From Streptomyces sp. LUP47B (GTDB lineage Bacteria > Actinomycetota > Actinomycetes > Streptomycetales > Streptomycetaceae): a DNA stretch of 64,000 bases. The translations under genes and the position numbers were made by a program. Each line of letters opens with the position of its first letter. Position 1 is the stretch's first letter. The notes under the pieces were generated by a model that made no database searches, had not been told where the DNA came from, and was given only the letters and a program-made list of their open reading frames with translations. This document shows positions 25,872-34,955 of this stretch, in pieces. The DNA lies in assembly GCF_001746295.1 (NCBI RefSeq), contig NZ_MJAH01000026.1:20842-84841 (forward strand), in the 5' to 3' direction.

Positions 25872-27464
25872 ATGCACGCATCCGTGCGCACACCGGACCA
25901 CGGTCCCGCAGCCGGTCCCCTGGGGGTGCGGGTCACCGAGACCCGGCTGCCGCGGCACGCCCCTCTCGACCTCTACACCATGCTGCGCCACGAATTCGGC
26001 GTCCGGGAGGTGTTCCTGCTGGAGAGCCTGGGCGGGCCCGAGGAACACCGGGGGCCGACCGCCGTGGGGTTCGGCCGACTCGCCGAGATCCGGGTGCACG
26101 CCCGGCACGTGGAGATCGACGGCGCCCCGGCCGTGGCCGCGGCATTCGCCGAATGCGCCACCGGCGTCGGGCTCACCCCCGAACCCTCGGGCGACGCCGG
26201 CGCGCTGAGACTCGCGCCCACCGGACCGGAACAGATATGGCGGCTGCTGGCGGCCGCCCAGGGGGTGTTCCAGGTGGACACCGCGCTGCCCCCGTCCTCG
26301 TACACCTTCGGGTTCCTGACCAGCATCGCCTACGAGGCGGCCTGGCACATGGAGGAACTGCCCCGCCGCGACGACGCCTTGGGCCCACCGGACCTCACCC
26401 TCACGCTGTTCCGCGACACGGTGTGGTACGACGTCGACTCCGGCGGCGTCCGACTGCTGCGGACGGACTCCACGGACGGCCGGCTCTTCCCGGTCCGGCC
26501 CCCGCTCGACCTCGTGGACCTGGCCGCCCGGGCGGCCGCGGCTCCCACCACCGTCGTCCCGGAGGCGCCCCGACCGCGCGCCGTACGGGACTCGGTGCCC
26601 CGTGAGACCTTCCTGGACCAGGCCCGGGTCTGTCTGGAGCACATCGGCGTGGGCGACATCTACCAGATCCAGCTCGGTCATCGTATCGACGTGCTCACCG
26701 AGTTGACGCCGCCGGACGTCTACCGGAGGTTGCGCGCCCGCAACCCCTCGCCGTACATGTATCTGCTGCCCCGCGCCGGCGGTGAACTCGTCGGCGCCAG
26801 CCCGGAGTTGTTCTTCCGAAGCGAGGACGGCGAGATCACCATGCGTCCGATCGCGGGAACCACCCGGCGCGGCGACGACCCGGATGAGAACGAAAGGCGC
26901 GTCAAGCAGATGCTGGCCAGCTCCAAGGAGCAGGCGGAGCACATCATGCTGGTGGACCTGTGCCGCAACGACATCGGCCGGGTCAGCCTGCCCGGCACCC
27001 TGCCGGTGGAACGGCTGATGACGGTCGAGGGCTTCTCGCACGTCTTCCACCTCGTCTCCACGGTCCGAGGCCGGCTCGAACCCGGCACCTCCGCCTGGGA
27101 CGCGCTGCGCGCGACCTTCCCGGCCGGCACCATGAGCGGCGCCCCCAAACTGCGTGCCATGGAGATCATCAACTCCCTGGAGCGCCAGGCGCGGGGCAGT
27201 TACGCGGGGGCTGTGGGGCTCGTCGACGTCCGCGGGTGGACCGAACTCGCCCTGTGCATCCGGACGATCACCCACGACGGCGGGGTCTACTCGACCCAGA
27301 GCTCGGCCGGCATCGTCGCGGAGTCCCGGATCGAGGCCGAATGGGACGAGACGCTGGCGAAAATGGGCGCCGCGTACTGGGCCCTGACCGGGGCGGAACT
27401 CGTGGGTGACGGACTCGGAGCCGGGGCCGACGTGGAGCCGGCCTGGGAGGGGTGGACGGCGTGA
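25872..27464 (+). CDS. trpE: Anthranilate synthase component I (TrpE-like)
   Basis: 530 residues. Converts chorismate with ammonia from TrpG to anthranilate. Chorismate-binding motifs are clear: PSPYMYLL, MRPIAGTTRRG, MLVDLCRNDIGRV, FPAGTMSGAPKLRAMEI. The feedback-site element LLES (about residue 51) is present, but the Ser ten residues further in the canonical LLESx10S is Thr here, which may weaken tryptophan inhibition (inference). GAAGGAG precedes ATG 25872. The stop overlaps the trpG start. PabB-type activity cannot be fully excluded, but linkage to trpD and trpC favours tryptophan. Confidence 0.9.
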   Translation: MHASVRTPDHGPAAGPLGVRVTETRLPRHAPLDLYTMLRHEFGVREVFLLESLGGPEEHRGPTAVGFGRLAEIRVHARHVEIDGAPAVAAAFAECATGVGLTPEPSGDAGALRLAPTGPEQIWRLLAAAQGVFQVDTALPPSSYTFGFLTSIAYEAAWHMEELPRRDDALGPPDLTLTLFRDTVWYDVDSGGVRLLRTDSTDGRLFPVRPPLDLVDLAARAAAAPTTVVPEAPRPRAVRDSVPRETFLDQARVCLEHIGVGDIYQIQLGHRIDVLTELTPPDVYRRLRARNPSPYMYLLPRAGGELVGASPELFFRSEDGEITMRPIAGTTRRGDDPDENERRVKQMLASSKEQAEHIMLVDLCRNDIGRVSLPGTLPVERLMTVEGFSHVFHLVSTVRGRLEPGTSAWDALRATFPAGTMSGAPKLRAMEIINSLERQARGSYAGAVGLVDVRGWTELALCIRTITHDGGVYSTQSSAGIVAESRIEAEWDETLAKMGAAYWALTGAELVGDGLGAGADVEPAWEGWTA

Positions 27465-28033
27465 ACGTGCTCATTGTGGACGCGTACGACAGCTTCACGC
27501 ACATCATCGACCGGTACGTCCGCTCCCTCGGAGTGCGGACGCAGGTCGTGCGCTCCGGCACCAGGAGCCCGGACGAGCTCGCCGCCGGGTGCCCCGACGC
27601 GGTCGTCCTCGGGCCGGGTCCCGGGCATCCCGCGGACTCGGGACACGTCGAACTGGTCCACCGGTTCGCGGGCGAGGTGCCCCTGCTGGGGGTGTGCCTC
27701 GGGCACCAGGCCATCGCGCTCGCCCTCGGGGGCCGCGTGCAGGTCGCTGACCACCTGATGCACGGGCGGACCAGCACCGTACGGCATGACGGCACCGGGG
27801 TGTTCGCGCGGGCGCCGCAGACCGTGGAGGTCACGCGCTACCACTCCCTCGTCGTGGCCGAGCCACTGCCTGCGCAGCTGACCGTTACGGCCCGCTCCCA
27901 GGACGACGGGTACGTGATGGGTCTGCGTCACCGCGAACTGCCCCTTGAGGGAGTGCAGTTCCATCCCGAGAGCATCACCACCACCGGCGGTCTGGACATG
28001 CTCGCGGACTTCCTGTCCGTGACACACCGCTGA
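27461..28033 (+). CDS. trpG: Anthranilate synthase amidotransferase (TrpG)
   Basis: 190 residues. Class I glutamine amidotransferase that supplies ammonia to the TrpE-like partner. The nucleophile is Cys in GVCLGHQAIA, and the His-Glu pair is in QFHPESI. GTG 27461 overlaps the trpE stop (GTGA) and has GGAGG eight to twelve bases upstream; a GTG at 27452 is an alternative. It converges on the MocR gene with only 20 bases between. Confidence 0.92.
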   Translation: MNVLIVDAYDSFTHIIDRYVRSLGVRTQVVRSGTRSPDELAAGCPDAVVLGPGPGHPADSGHVELVHRFAGEVPLLGVCLGHQAIALALGGRVQVADHLMHGRTSTVRHDGTGVFARAPQTVEVTRYHSLVVAEPLPAQLTVTARSQDDGYVMGLRHRELPLEGVQFHPESITTTGGLDMLADFLSVTHR

Positions 28034-28053
28034 CCGGCTCATCGGCCGCCGCC

Positions 28054-29478
28054 TCACGCGGACCTGGCCACGCCCCGTTCCCCGCGGGGCAGTCTCGCCC
28101 AGACCCGGCCGAGTTCGCGTACCGCGTCGAGCAGCGCGGTCGTGGGCAGGCCGGCGTAGCCGACCACCAGAGCGGGGTCGGGCCTGCGGGCGAGGGTGCC
28201 GAACTCGCTTCCCCCGCGCACCAGTACGGAGTGGCGCAGGGCCCCCGCCACCAGCAGCGCCTCGTCGGTGTGCGGGGGAAGTCGCAGATAGGCATGCAGC
28301 CCGGCGGCCGCGCCGGTCACCATCGTGCCCGGCAGGTGTCGGTGGACCGCCAGGGTGAGGGCCTCCCGGCGACCCCGGTAGCGGGCCCTGAGCCTGCGCA
28401 GGTGGCGGTCCAGGGCGCCGCCGCGCAGCAACTCGGCGAAGGCCAGCTGCGTCAGCGCCTCCGAGCCCAGATCGCGTTCGCCGCGCACCTGCTCCAGCGC
28501 GGCGAGCACCGTCGGCGGGGCGGCCAGCCAGCCGAGCCTCAGGGCGGGAGCCAGGGCCTTGCTCGTCGTGCCCGCGTACACGACGCGTTCGGGTGCCATC
28601 CGCTGCAGGGCCAGTGGATGCGGCCGGCGCTCCAGCCAGAAGTCACCGTCGTAATCGTCCTCGATCACATAGCCATCCGTTCCACGGGCCCAGTCGACCA
28701 GTTCGGCCCGGCGCCGTGCCGACAGAGTGACACCCGTGGGGAACTGGTGGAACGGCGTCACCAGGACCGCGCGTACCCCGCTGCGTGCCAGCGCCGCCAC
28801 GTCGACGCCCTCGGCGTCGACGGGAACGGGCACGGTGGACAGCCCGGCTTCCTGGACGAACCGGTGCTGGCGGACCAGGCCCGGATCCTCCACCGCCACC
28901 GTACCGATGCCCAGTCGGGGAAGCGCCGAGCACAGCAGCGCCAGGCCGTGGGCGAAACCCTGGACCACCATGATCCGTTCGGGCGCGGTCCGCACCCCGC
29001 GCACCCGGCCCAGATAGCGCGCCAGCTCCTCACACAGCGCCCGGGCGCCGGACAGCGGGGGATAGTCGAGCTCCGCGCGCCCCACGTTCCGCAGGGCCCG
29101 CTGGTAGGCGCCGACCCACTCACGGTGCGGAAAGTGCGCCGGCACCGCCCCGCCGGTGCGCAGGTCCCAGCGCACCGCGGGCACCCGGCCCTCGTCGAGG
29201 AGCGTCGGTACCCGCGCAGCGGGGGCGAGGTGACCGGCCACCCGGGTGCCCGAGCCCTGTACCGCCTCCAGATACCCCTCGGCGATCAGTTGCCCGTACG
29301 CCTCCACCACCACACTGCGCGAGACGCTCAGATCGTCGGCGAGCGCTCGGCTGGACGGGAGTCGGGTGCCCGGACGCAGCACACCCTCGGTGATCTCCCG
29401 CTTGACCGCCGTCTGGATCTGGCTGGTCAGCGGCTGCGAGGAGTCCCGGGAGACCTCGACCGAGGCGAGCCAGACCAT
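28054..29478 (-). CDS. MocR-type regulator beside trp genes
   Basis: 474 residues. A GntR-type winged helix (PSSRALADDLSVSRSVVVEAYGQL) is joined to an aminotransferase-like domain with the PLP Lys in GTTSKALAPALRLGW and DDYDGDF. ATG 29478 has AAAGGA eight bases away; TTG and GTG upstream are alternatives. Divergent from trpD and convergent with trpG, it is well placed to control the aromatic supply genes, perhaps by sensing an amino acid or PLP adduct. This is a different subfamily from the MocR gene at 17.9 kb. Confidence 0.87.
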   Translation of the reverse strand: MVWLASVEVSRDSSQPLTSQIQTAVKREITEGVLRPGTRLPSSRALADDLSVSRSVVVEAYGQLIAEGYLEAVQGSGTRVAGHLAPAARVPTLLDEGRVPAVRWDLRTGGAVPAHFPHREWVGAYQRALRNVGRAELDYPPLSGARALCEELARYLGRVRGVRTAPERIMVVQGFAHGLALLCSALPRLGIGTVAVEDPGLVRQHRFVQEAGLSTVPVPVDAEGVDVAALARSGVRAVLVTPFHQFPTGVTLSARRRAELVDWARGTDGYVIEDDYDGDFWLERRPHPLALQRMAPERVVYAGTTSKALAPALRLGWLAAPPTVLAALEQVRGERDLGSEALTQLAFAELLRGGALDRHLRRLRARYRGRREALTLAVHRHLPGTMVTGAAAGLHAYLRLPPHTDEALLVAGALRHSVLVRGGSEFGTLARRPDPALVVGYAGLPTTALLDAVRELGRVWARLPRGERGVARSA

Positions 29479-29508
29479 CACCAACGTCCTTTCAGCGCAA
29501 GGGAATTG

Positions 29509-29566
29509 GACTGCCGATGACGCTCACGACTGGTCTGGCGGTGCATGTGCGGCGGCTCCCAGACTG
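29509..29566. promoter_or_regulatory. Repeated GACTG motifs in MocR/trpD gap
   Basis: GACTG occurs at 29509, 29528 and 29562 in the divergent gap, within GGACTGCC, ACGACTGGTCTGG and AGACTGATCC. MocR proteins often bind direct repeats of this kind; the assignment is tentative. Confidence 0.3.
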
Positions 29567-29625
29567 ATCCATGGGACGGCCCGCGCCCGCATGGCGGGGG
29601 CGCGACGACGGTGGAGGGGGTTGCG

Positions 29626-30678
29626 GTGAAAGCAGCGGAGCCTGACTGGCCCGGACTGCTCGACGCGGTGCTCGGCGGCGCGGATCTGACGTCCGACGAC
29701 ACGGTGTGGGCGATGGAACGCGTCATGCGCGGTGAGGCGAGCCCGGCTCGGCTGGCCGGCCTGCTGGTGGCGCTGCGCGCCAAGGGCGAGACGGTGGACG
29801 AGGTCACCGGCCTGATCCGGGGACTGCTCGCGCACGCCCTGCCGCTCGCCGTGCCTGGGCCGACCCTGGACATCGTCGGGACCGGCGGCGACGGAGCCGA
29901 CACCGTCAACATCTCGACCATGGCCGCGATCGTGGCGGCCGGTGCGGGTGCCAGAGTCACCAAGCACGGCAACCGCTCGGCCTCCTCCGCGTGCGGCTCC
30001 GCCGATGTGCTGGAGCGGCTCGGAGTCGTCCTCGAACTGCCGCCGCACGAGGTGGCCGACGTGGCCGAGGAGGCCGGGATCACGTTCTGCTTCGCACCGC
30101 ACTTCCATCCGGCGCTGCGACACGCTGCCCCGACCCGGCGGGAGCTGGGCATCCGGACCGTTTTCAACCTGTTGGGCCCGCTATCCAACCCGGCCTCGCC
30201 CACGGCCCAGGCGGTCGGCACGGCCGACGCCCGGAACGCCCCGCTGATCGCCGGAGTACTGGCCCACCGGGGGACCAGCGCACTGGTCTTTCGCGGTGAC
30301 GACGGGCTGGACGAACTGACGGTCACCACTACCTCCGAGGTCTGGTCGGTCCAGGACGGGACGGTCCGCCGGGAGACGTTCGACCCGCTGGACATCGGCA
30401 TCGCCCGCGCCCGCCGCGAGGAACTGCGCGGTGGCGACGCCGATCACAACGCGGGTGTCGTGCACGCACTGCTCGCCGGGGAACGGGGACCGATACGGGA
30501 CGCGGTGCTGCTGTCGGCCGCCGCGGGACTGGCCGCGCTGCGCCCTTCGTCACTGCCCGTCGCCGAGCGCATCGCCGCGGGACTCGGGCCGTGCGCCGAG
30601 GCGATCGACTCGGGCGCGGCCGCCGCCGTACTGGAGCGGTGGGTGGAGCTCACCGCCAAGCGGGCCGCCGCGGGATGA
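29626..30678 (+). CDS. trpD: Anthranilate phosphoribosyltransferase
   Basis: 350 residues. Joins anthranilate to PRPP in the second tryptophan-specific step. The PRPP/phosphate motif GTGGDGADTVNIST and KHGNRSASSACGSADVLE are intact, as is the C-terminal domain. GTG 29626 follows GGAGGGGG. It is separated from trpE/G by the MocR gene and converges with trpC across a hairpin. Normal length. Confidence 0.93.
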   Translation: MKAAEPDWPGLLDAVLGGADLTSDDTVWAMERVMRGEASPARLAGLLVALRAKGETVDEVTGLIRGLLAHALPLAVPGPTLDIVGTGGDGADTVNISTMAAIVAAGAGARVTKHGNRSASSACGSADVLERLGVVLELPPHEVADVAEEAGITFCFAPHFHPALRHAAPTRRELGIRTVFNLLGPLSNPASPTAQAVGTADARNAPLIAGVLAHRGTSALVFRGDDGLDELTVTTTSEVWSVQDGTVRRETFDPLDIGIARARREELRGGDADHNAGVVHALLAGERGPIRDAVLLSAAAGLAALRPSSLPVAERIAAGLGPCAEAIDSGAAAAVLERWVELTAKRAAAG

Positions 30679-30686
30679 GACCGGTG

Positions 30687-30715
30687 CCGGCCGCCGGGCC
30701 GGGGCCCGCGGCCGG
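30687..30715. terminator. GC-rich hairpin between trpD and trpC
   Basis: CCGGCCGC (30687-30694) pairs with GCGGCCGG (30708-30715), and the loop is itself a GGGCC/GGCCC stem. Placed between convergent genes with no U-run. Confidence 0.6.
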
Positions 30716-30719
30716 TGGC

Positions 30720-31508
30720 TCAGCGGCGGCCCGCCGCGCAGAGGGCGCGGACCGCGGCCATCGGCTCTCCTCCCGTCACCAGGGCGGTGCCGACGAGTAC
30801 GGCGTCCGCGCCCGCCGCGGCACAGGCGGCCACGTCCCCCGCGTCGCGGATGCCCGACTCGGCGATCCGCACCACGCCGTCCGGGATCCGCCCCGCGATC
30901 CTCGCGAACGCCGTCCGGTCCACCTCCAGGCTGCGCAGGTCCCGGGTGTTGATCCCGATCACCTGCGCCCCCGCGTCGGCGGCCCGGGCGATCTCCTCCG
31001 CGTCGTGCGCCTCCACCAGCGGGGTCAGCCCCGCGGCACGCGCCTCGGCCACCAGGGTCGGCAGCCGCTCGCCGTCCAGCGCGGCCGCGATCAGCAGCAC
31101 CAGGTCCGCGCCATGGGCGCGTGCCTCCCACACCTGGTAGCGGGTCACCACGAAGTCCTTGCGCAGCACGGGAATCCGTACCCGTTCCCGCACCGCGTCC
31201 AGATCGCCGAGACCGCCCCCGAAACGCCGTTCCTCCGTCAGCACGCTGACGGCGGCCGCGCCACCGTCCTCGTACGCCCCGGCCAGCGCCGCGGGATCCG
31301 GGATGTCCGCGAGCCGTCCGGCGGACGGACTGATCCGCTTCACCTCGGCTATCACCCGCACCCCGGGCCCCGCGCGCAGCGCCGCCACCCCGTCCAGGGC
31401 CTCGGGTACGGCGGCCGCCCGCTGCCGCAGTTCCTCCAGCGACACCCTGCCGCGGCGCACCGCCAGATCGGCGAGCACGCCGTCCACGATCGAGTCGAGT
31501 ACGTTCAC
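30720..31508 (-). CDS. trpC: Indole-3-glycerol-phosphate synthase
   Basis: 262 residues, single-domain TIM barrel (no fused TrpF). It closes the indole ring of CdRP to give indole-3-glycerol phosphate. Motifs VIAEVKRISPSAG, LRKDFVV, GINTRDL and ESGI are intact. GTG 31508 overlaps the eboF-like stop, making it the last gene of a seven-gene coupled operon with the Ebo genes. trpF, trpA and trpB are not in the window, so later steps would rely on PriA and housekeeping TrpAB. Confidence 0.93.
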   Translation of the reverse strand: MNVLDSIVDGVLADLAVRRGRVSLEELRQRAAAVPEALDGVAALRAGPGVRVIAEVKRISPSAGRLADIPDPAALAGAYEDGGAAAVSVLTEERRFGGGLGDLDAVRERVRIPVLRKDFVVTRYQVWEARAHGADLVLLIAAALDGERLPTLVAEARAAGLTPLVEAHDAEEIARAADAGAQVIGINTRDLRSLEVDRTAFARIAGRIPDGVVRIAESGIRDAGDVAACAAAGADAVLVGTALVTGGEPMAAVRALCAAGRR

Positions 31509-32917
31509 GCCGTGCCACTCCTCGGGGCCGGGGCCGCGGGGACGAGCCCCGACAGCCGCAGGATCAGGTCCTTCACGTCCGTGACATGGAACCGCTCGCG
31601 CTCCGCCGTCCGGTCGGAACAGAGCAGCACCGGAGCGTCGCGCGGATCGTCGGGCAGCCGGCCGTGGGTGCCGCGCACCACCGACGCGTCCAGCGGTACC
31701 ACGGTCAACGGAGCCCGCATCCCGGCCCGCTTGCGCAGCAGCGCCAGCGCGGCCCGCCCCTTCACCCAGCGGTCGTGCGGATCGAAGAAGAGTTCCGCCG
31801 GGTCGTAGCCGGGTTTGCGGTGGATCTCCACACCGCGCGCGAAGTCGGGCGCGCGGGTCGAGTCGAGCCAGTAGTAGTACGTGAACCAGGCGTCCGGTTC
31901 CGCGACCGCGACCAACTCGCCCGACCGCTCGTGACCGGCCCCCAGCTTGCGCTGCGCGGACCGGTCGAGCACCTGGTCCACGCCTGGTAGTTCGCGCAGC
32001 ACCTCGCGCGCTCGCGGGAGGTCCGCCGGATCGGCTACGTAAACGTGCGCCACCTGGTGGTCGGCCACGGCGAACGCGCGAGAGGTGTGCGGGTCCAGGT
32101 ACTCCATGCCCCGCTGGGCGTACACCGAGAGCAGGCCCGCCCGGCGCAGCGCCCGGTTGATGTCGACAGGCCGGCGCGCGGCGGTGATGCCGTACTCGCT
32201 CAGCGCCACCACCGTGATGCCCCGCTCCCGCGCCTCGTCCAGCAGCGGGGCGAGGGCGGCGTCGGTCATGCGGGCCGCCCTGATCGCCTCAGGGCCGTCG
32301 GGCCCGTACCGCTGCAGGTCGTAGTCGAGATGCGGGACGTAGACGAACGAGAGGTCGGGCGAGACGGTGCGCAGTACGAGACGGGCCGCGGCGGCGATCC
32401 ACCGGGAGGAGGAGATGTCCGCGGCCGGACCCCAGTACCGGAACAGGGGGAACGGGCCGAGCGCGTCGGTGAGGGCGTCCCGCAGCCCGGCCGGGCGGGT
32501 GTAGCAGTCGGGTTCCTTCCGGCCGTCGTAGCGGTAGACCGGGCGCGGGGTCAGGACGGTGTCGACGTCGGCGCCCATCGCGTACCACCAGCACAGGTAG
32601 GCGCTGCGGTGGGCAGGGTCCAGCAGCCGCGCGGCCTGCCACACCTTCTCGCCCGCCACCAGGCCGTTGTGCTGCCCCCAGAAGGTGACCTCGCCGCGGT
32701 CGCGCGCGTACCAGCCGTTGGCGACCGCGCCGTGCTGCCCGGGCTGGAGCCCGGTGATGACGCTCGCCTGGACCGTGGAGGTCACCGCGGGGAAGACGGT
32801 GCTCAGCGCAGCGGTGAAGCCCGCCTCGCCGATCGCGCGCAGGTTCGGCATGTGGGGCAGCAGCCGCGGGGTGACCCCGACCGTACACAGCACCACCACC
32901 GCTCGGCGTGCGCTCAT
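31505..32917 (-). CDS. EboF-like type I phosphodiesterase
   Basis: 470 residues of the alkaline-phosphatase/nucleotide-pyrophosphatase superfamily, matching the EboF member of the ebo cluster. The metal-site regions are VFPAVTSTVQASVITG (nucleophile Thr), VYVPHLDYDLQRYG, ALSEYGI and ADHQVAHVYV. There is no signal peptide, so it acts inside. It probably cleaves a phosphoester or phosphodiester in the Ebo metabolite route. Start and stop both overlap neighbours by four bases. Confidence 0.82.
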   Translation of the reverse strand: MSARRAVVVLCTVGVTPRLLPHMPNLRAIGEAGFTAALSTVFPAVTSTVQASVITGLQPGQHGAVANGWYARDRGEVTFWGQHNGLVAGEKVWQAARLLDPAHRSAYLCWWYAMGADVDTVLTPRPVYRYDGRKEPDCYTRPAGLRDALTDALGPFPLFRYWGPAADISSSRWIAAAARLVLRTVSPDLSFVYVPHLDYDLQRYGPDGPEAIRAARMTDAALAPLLDEARERGITVVALSEYGITAARRPVDINRALRRAGLLSVYAQRGMEYLDPHTSRAFAVADHQVAHVYVADPADLPRAREVLRELPGVDQVLDRSAQRKLGAGHERSGELVAVAEPDAWFTYYYWLDSTRAPDFARGVEIHRKPGYDPAELFFDPHDRWVKGRAALALLRKRAGMRAPLTVVPLDASVVRGTHGRLPDDPRDAPVLLCSDRTAERERFHVTDVKDLILRLSGLVPAAPAPRSGTA

Positions 32918-34086
32918 CGGTCGTCCTCCTTCAGCCCGAGTCCGAGGAACTCGCCCCGCGTCCAGTCCAGTTCGGCGGCGATGCCCGCCGCCAGAGCCGA
33001 CGGTCCGGCGGGGCGCTGGTCGGACGGCAGCACATTCCAGGTGTACGTCTCGACCTCGATGTGGTCCGTGCCGGCGGTCGGCGCGCCGAGCAGACCGGCC
33101 AGGGTGGCTTCGAGTACCTGACGGGTGGAGCCGAGCGGCGGCCGCGGAGCAGCATGCAGCGGTACGTGGAAGTGGACCCGCCAGGGAGCGCGTCCCGGCA
33201 GCCCGTCCGGACCGATCGCCTCGTCCAGGTCGTCCGCGGCCAGCGGCAGGGGACTCGCCGACTCCCTCGTCTGGTGCAGGAACCGGGGTTCGTCGAAGGC
33301 GGCGAGCACGGGCGCCGTCTCCGCGGACCGGGGCCGCGGCACATGCAGCGCGCAGGAGGCCTGGAGCTTCACCACGGACACTCCGGCGGCCGCCAGCCGC
33401 CGCAGCGCGGCCGCGGGTTCCTCGAAGGCCACGGCGAGATGGCAGGTGTCCAGGCAGATGCCCAGCACCTCCGGGTCGCGGCCCGCCAGCAGTTCCACCG
33501 CGTGCTCGGTGCGCTCGACGACGCACCCGGGCTCGGGCTCGAAGCCGACCCGGACCGGGCGCCCTTCCTCGGCGGCGAGGCGGGACAGGCCGGCGGCGAG
33601 CCGGTCGAGGGCGGCCTCGGCCGCGGTCTGCCGCTGCGGCGACCACCAGGCCCGCCAGCCCAGCGGCAGCGTGGAGATGCTGCCCCGGGCCGTGTCGTCC
33701 GGCAGCAGCCGGGACAGCACGCGGGCCAGATCGAGGGTGTAGCGCAGCCGCACGGGATCGGCCCAGTCGGGCACATAGACGTCCCGTTTCACCCGGGCCG
33801 CGTGAAAGCCCTGGTAGGGAAAGGCGTTGAGGGAGACGACTTCCAGGCCGCGGGTGGTGAGCGCACGACGCAGACCCGCCACGGCGGACGGGTCGCCCGC
33901 AAGTTCACCCGCGGCCTGCCGGGGGATCCACAGCCCGACGCCGAGCCTGTCCACGCCCAGGCGCTGCCGGACCGGGACGGCATGGCGGTCCAGCTGGGCG
34001 AGGATCCCGTCGAGCGACTCGGCCGCGTGCACGTTGGTGCAGTACGAGAGGTGGACGGTGCTGCCGTCGGGATGCCTGAAACGCAT
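32914..34086 (-). CDS. EboE-like xylose-isomerase-type TIM barrel protein
   Basis: 390 residues; metabolite traffic protein EboE family. MRFRHPDGSTVHLSYCTNVH is the typical start, and VGFEPEPG, GICLDTCHLAVAFE and VKLQAS are metal-site strands of the sugar-isomerase/AP-endonuclease-2 barrel. In cyanobacteria ebo genes are needed to move the scytonemin monomer to the periplasm, but the reaction is unknown. ATG 34086 is chosen over longer frames because the family starts there. Confidence 0.82.
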   Translation of the reverse strand: MRFRHPDGSTVHLSYCTNVHAAESLDGILAQLDRHAVPVRQRLGVDRLGVGLWIPRQAAGELAGDPSAVAGLRRALTTRGLEVVSLNAFPYQGFHAARVKRDVYVPDWADPVRLRYTLDLARVLSRLLPDDTARGSISTLPLGWRAWWSPQRQTAAEAALDRLAAGLSRLAAEEGRPVRVGFEPEPGCVVERTEHAVELLAGRDPEVLGICLDTCHLAVAFEEPAAALRRLAAAGVSVVKLQASCALHVPRPRSAETAPVLAAFDEPRFLHQTRESASPLPLAADDLDEAIGPDGLPGRAPWRVHFHVPLHAAPRPPLGSTRQVLEATLAGLLGAPTAGTDHIEVETYTWNVLPSDQRPAGPSALAAGIAAELDWTRGEFLGLGLKEDDR

Positions 34087-34094
34087 GCTCTGGC

Positions 34095-34955
34095 TCAACT
34101 CCCCCCACGATCGATGGAGTTGCCCTGGTGAGTAGCGGAGGTCGCCGAGGCCTGGGCGTCCGGCTCCGGCCGAAGCCGCCCGCTCTGCCCGTAGAAGGCG
34201 ACCGGATTGCGCCACAACACCTGGTCCACGGCGTCCTCGTCGAATCCTGCCGCGAGCATCGCCTCACCGGTCGCGCGGGTCAGCAGGGGATCACTGTGAC
34301 CCCAGTCGGCCGCGGAGTTCACCAGGACCCGCTCGGTGCCGTATTCCTGGAGGACGCGCACCATCCTGGCCGGGTCCATCTTCGTGTCGGGATAGATGGA
34401 GAAGCCCATCCAGCAGCCGGTGTCGACGACGTCTGCCACCGTCACCTCGTTGAGGTGGTCCAGCACCACCCGGCCCGGATCGATGCCGGACGCGGCGATC
34501 AGCTCGAGGGAGCGCGCGGTGCCCGCGGCCTTGTCGCGGTGAGGCGTGTGCACCAGGGCCGGCAGCCCGTGCTCCCGCGCGAGGTCGAGCTGGATCGCGA
34601 ACGCCTTCTCCTCCTCGGGCGTCGCGGAGTCGAAGCCGATCTCGCCGACGGCGACCACCGAGTCCTTCGCCAGGTAACGGGGCAGCAGATCCAGGACGCC
34701 CGAGCAGCGTGGATCGTTGGCCTCCTTGGGGTTGAGGGCCAGTGCGCAGTGGTGGGCGATGCCGAACCGGGCGGCTCGGTAGGGTTCCCAGCCCAGCAGC
34801 GCGTCGAAGTAGTCGGTGAAGCTGCCCACGTTCGTGCGGGGCTGACCCAGCCAGAATGCGGGCTCCACGACGCAGCGCACCCCGGCCGCGCGCATGGCCC
34901 GGTAGTCGTCGGTGGTTCGGGACGTCATATGGATGTGCGGGTCGAGAATCCGCAT
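34095..34955 (-). CDS. EboB-like TatD-family metal hydrolase
   Basis: 286 residues. Amidohydrolase fold of the TatD type: metal ligands HIH in DPHIHM (residues 7-9), Glu in GEIGFDS, His in LVHTPH and DHLNE, and Asp in NSAADWG. Members are metal-dependent nucleases or hydrolases; EboB substrate is unknown. Its ATG overlaps the stop of the EboA gene (TGATG), so they are coupled. Confidence 0.85.
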   Translation of the reverse strand: MRILDPHIHMTSRTTDDYRAMRAAGVRCVVEPAFWLGQPRTNVGSFTDYFDALLGWEPYRAARFGIAHHCALALNPKEANDPRCSGVLDLLPRYLAKDSVVAVGEIGFDSATPEEEKAFAIQLDLAREHGLPALVHTPHRDKAAGTARSLELIAASGIDPGRVVLDHLNEVTVADVVDTGCWMGFSIYPDTKMDPARMVRVLQEYGTERVLVNSAADWGHSDPLLTRATGEAMLAAGFDEDAVDQVLWRNPVAFYGQSGRLRPEPDAQASATSATHQGNSIDRGGS

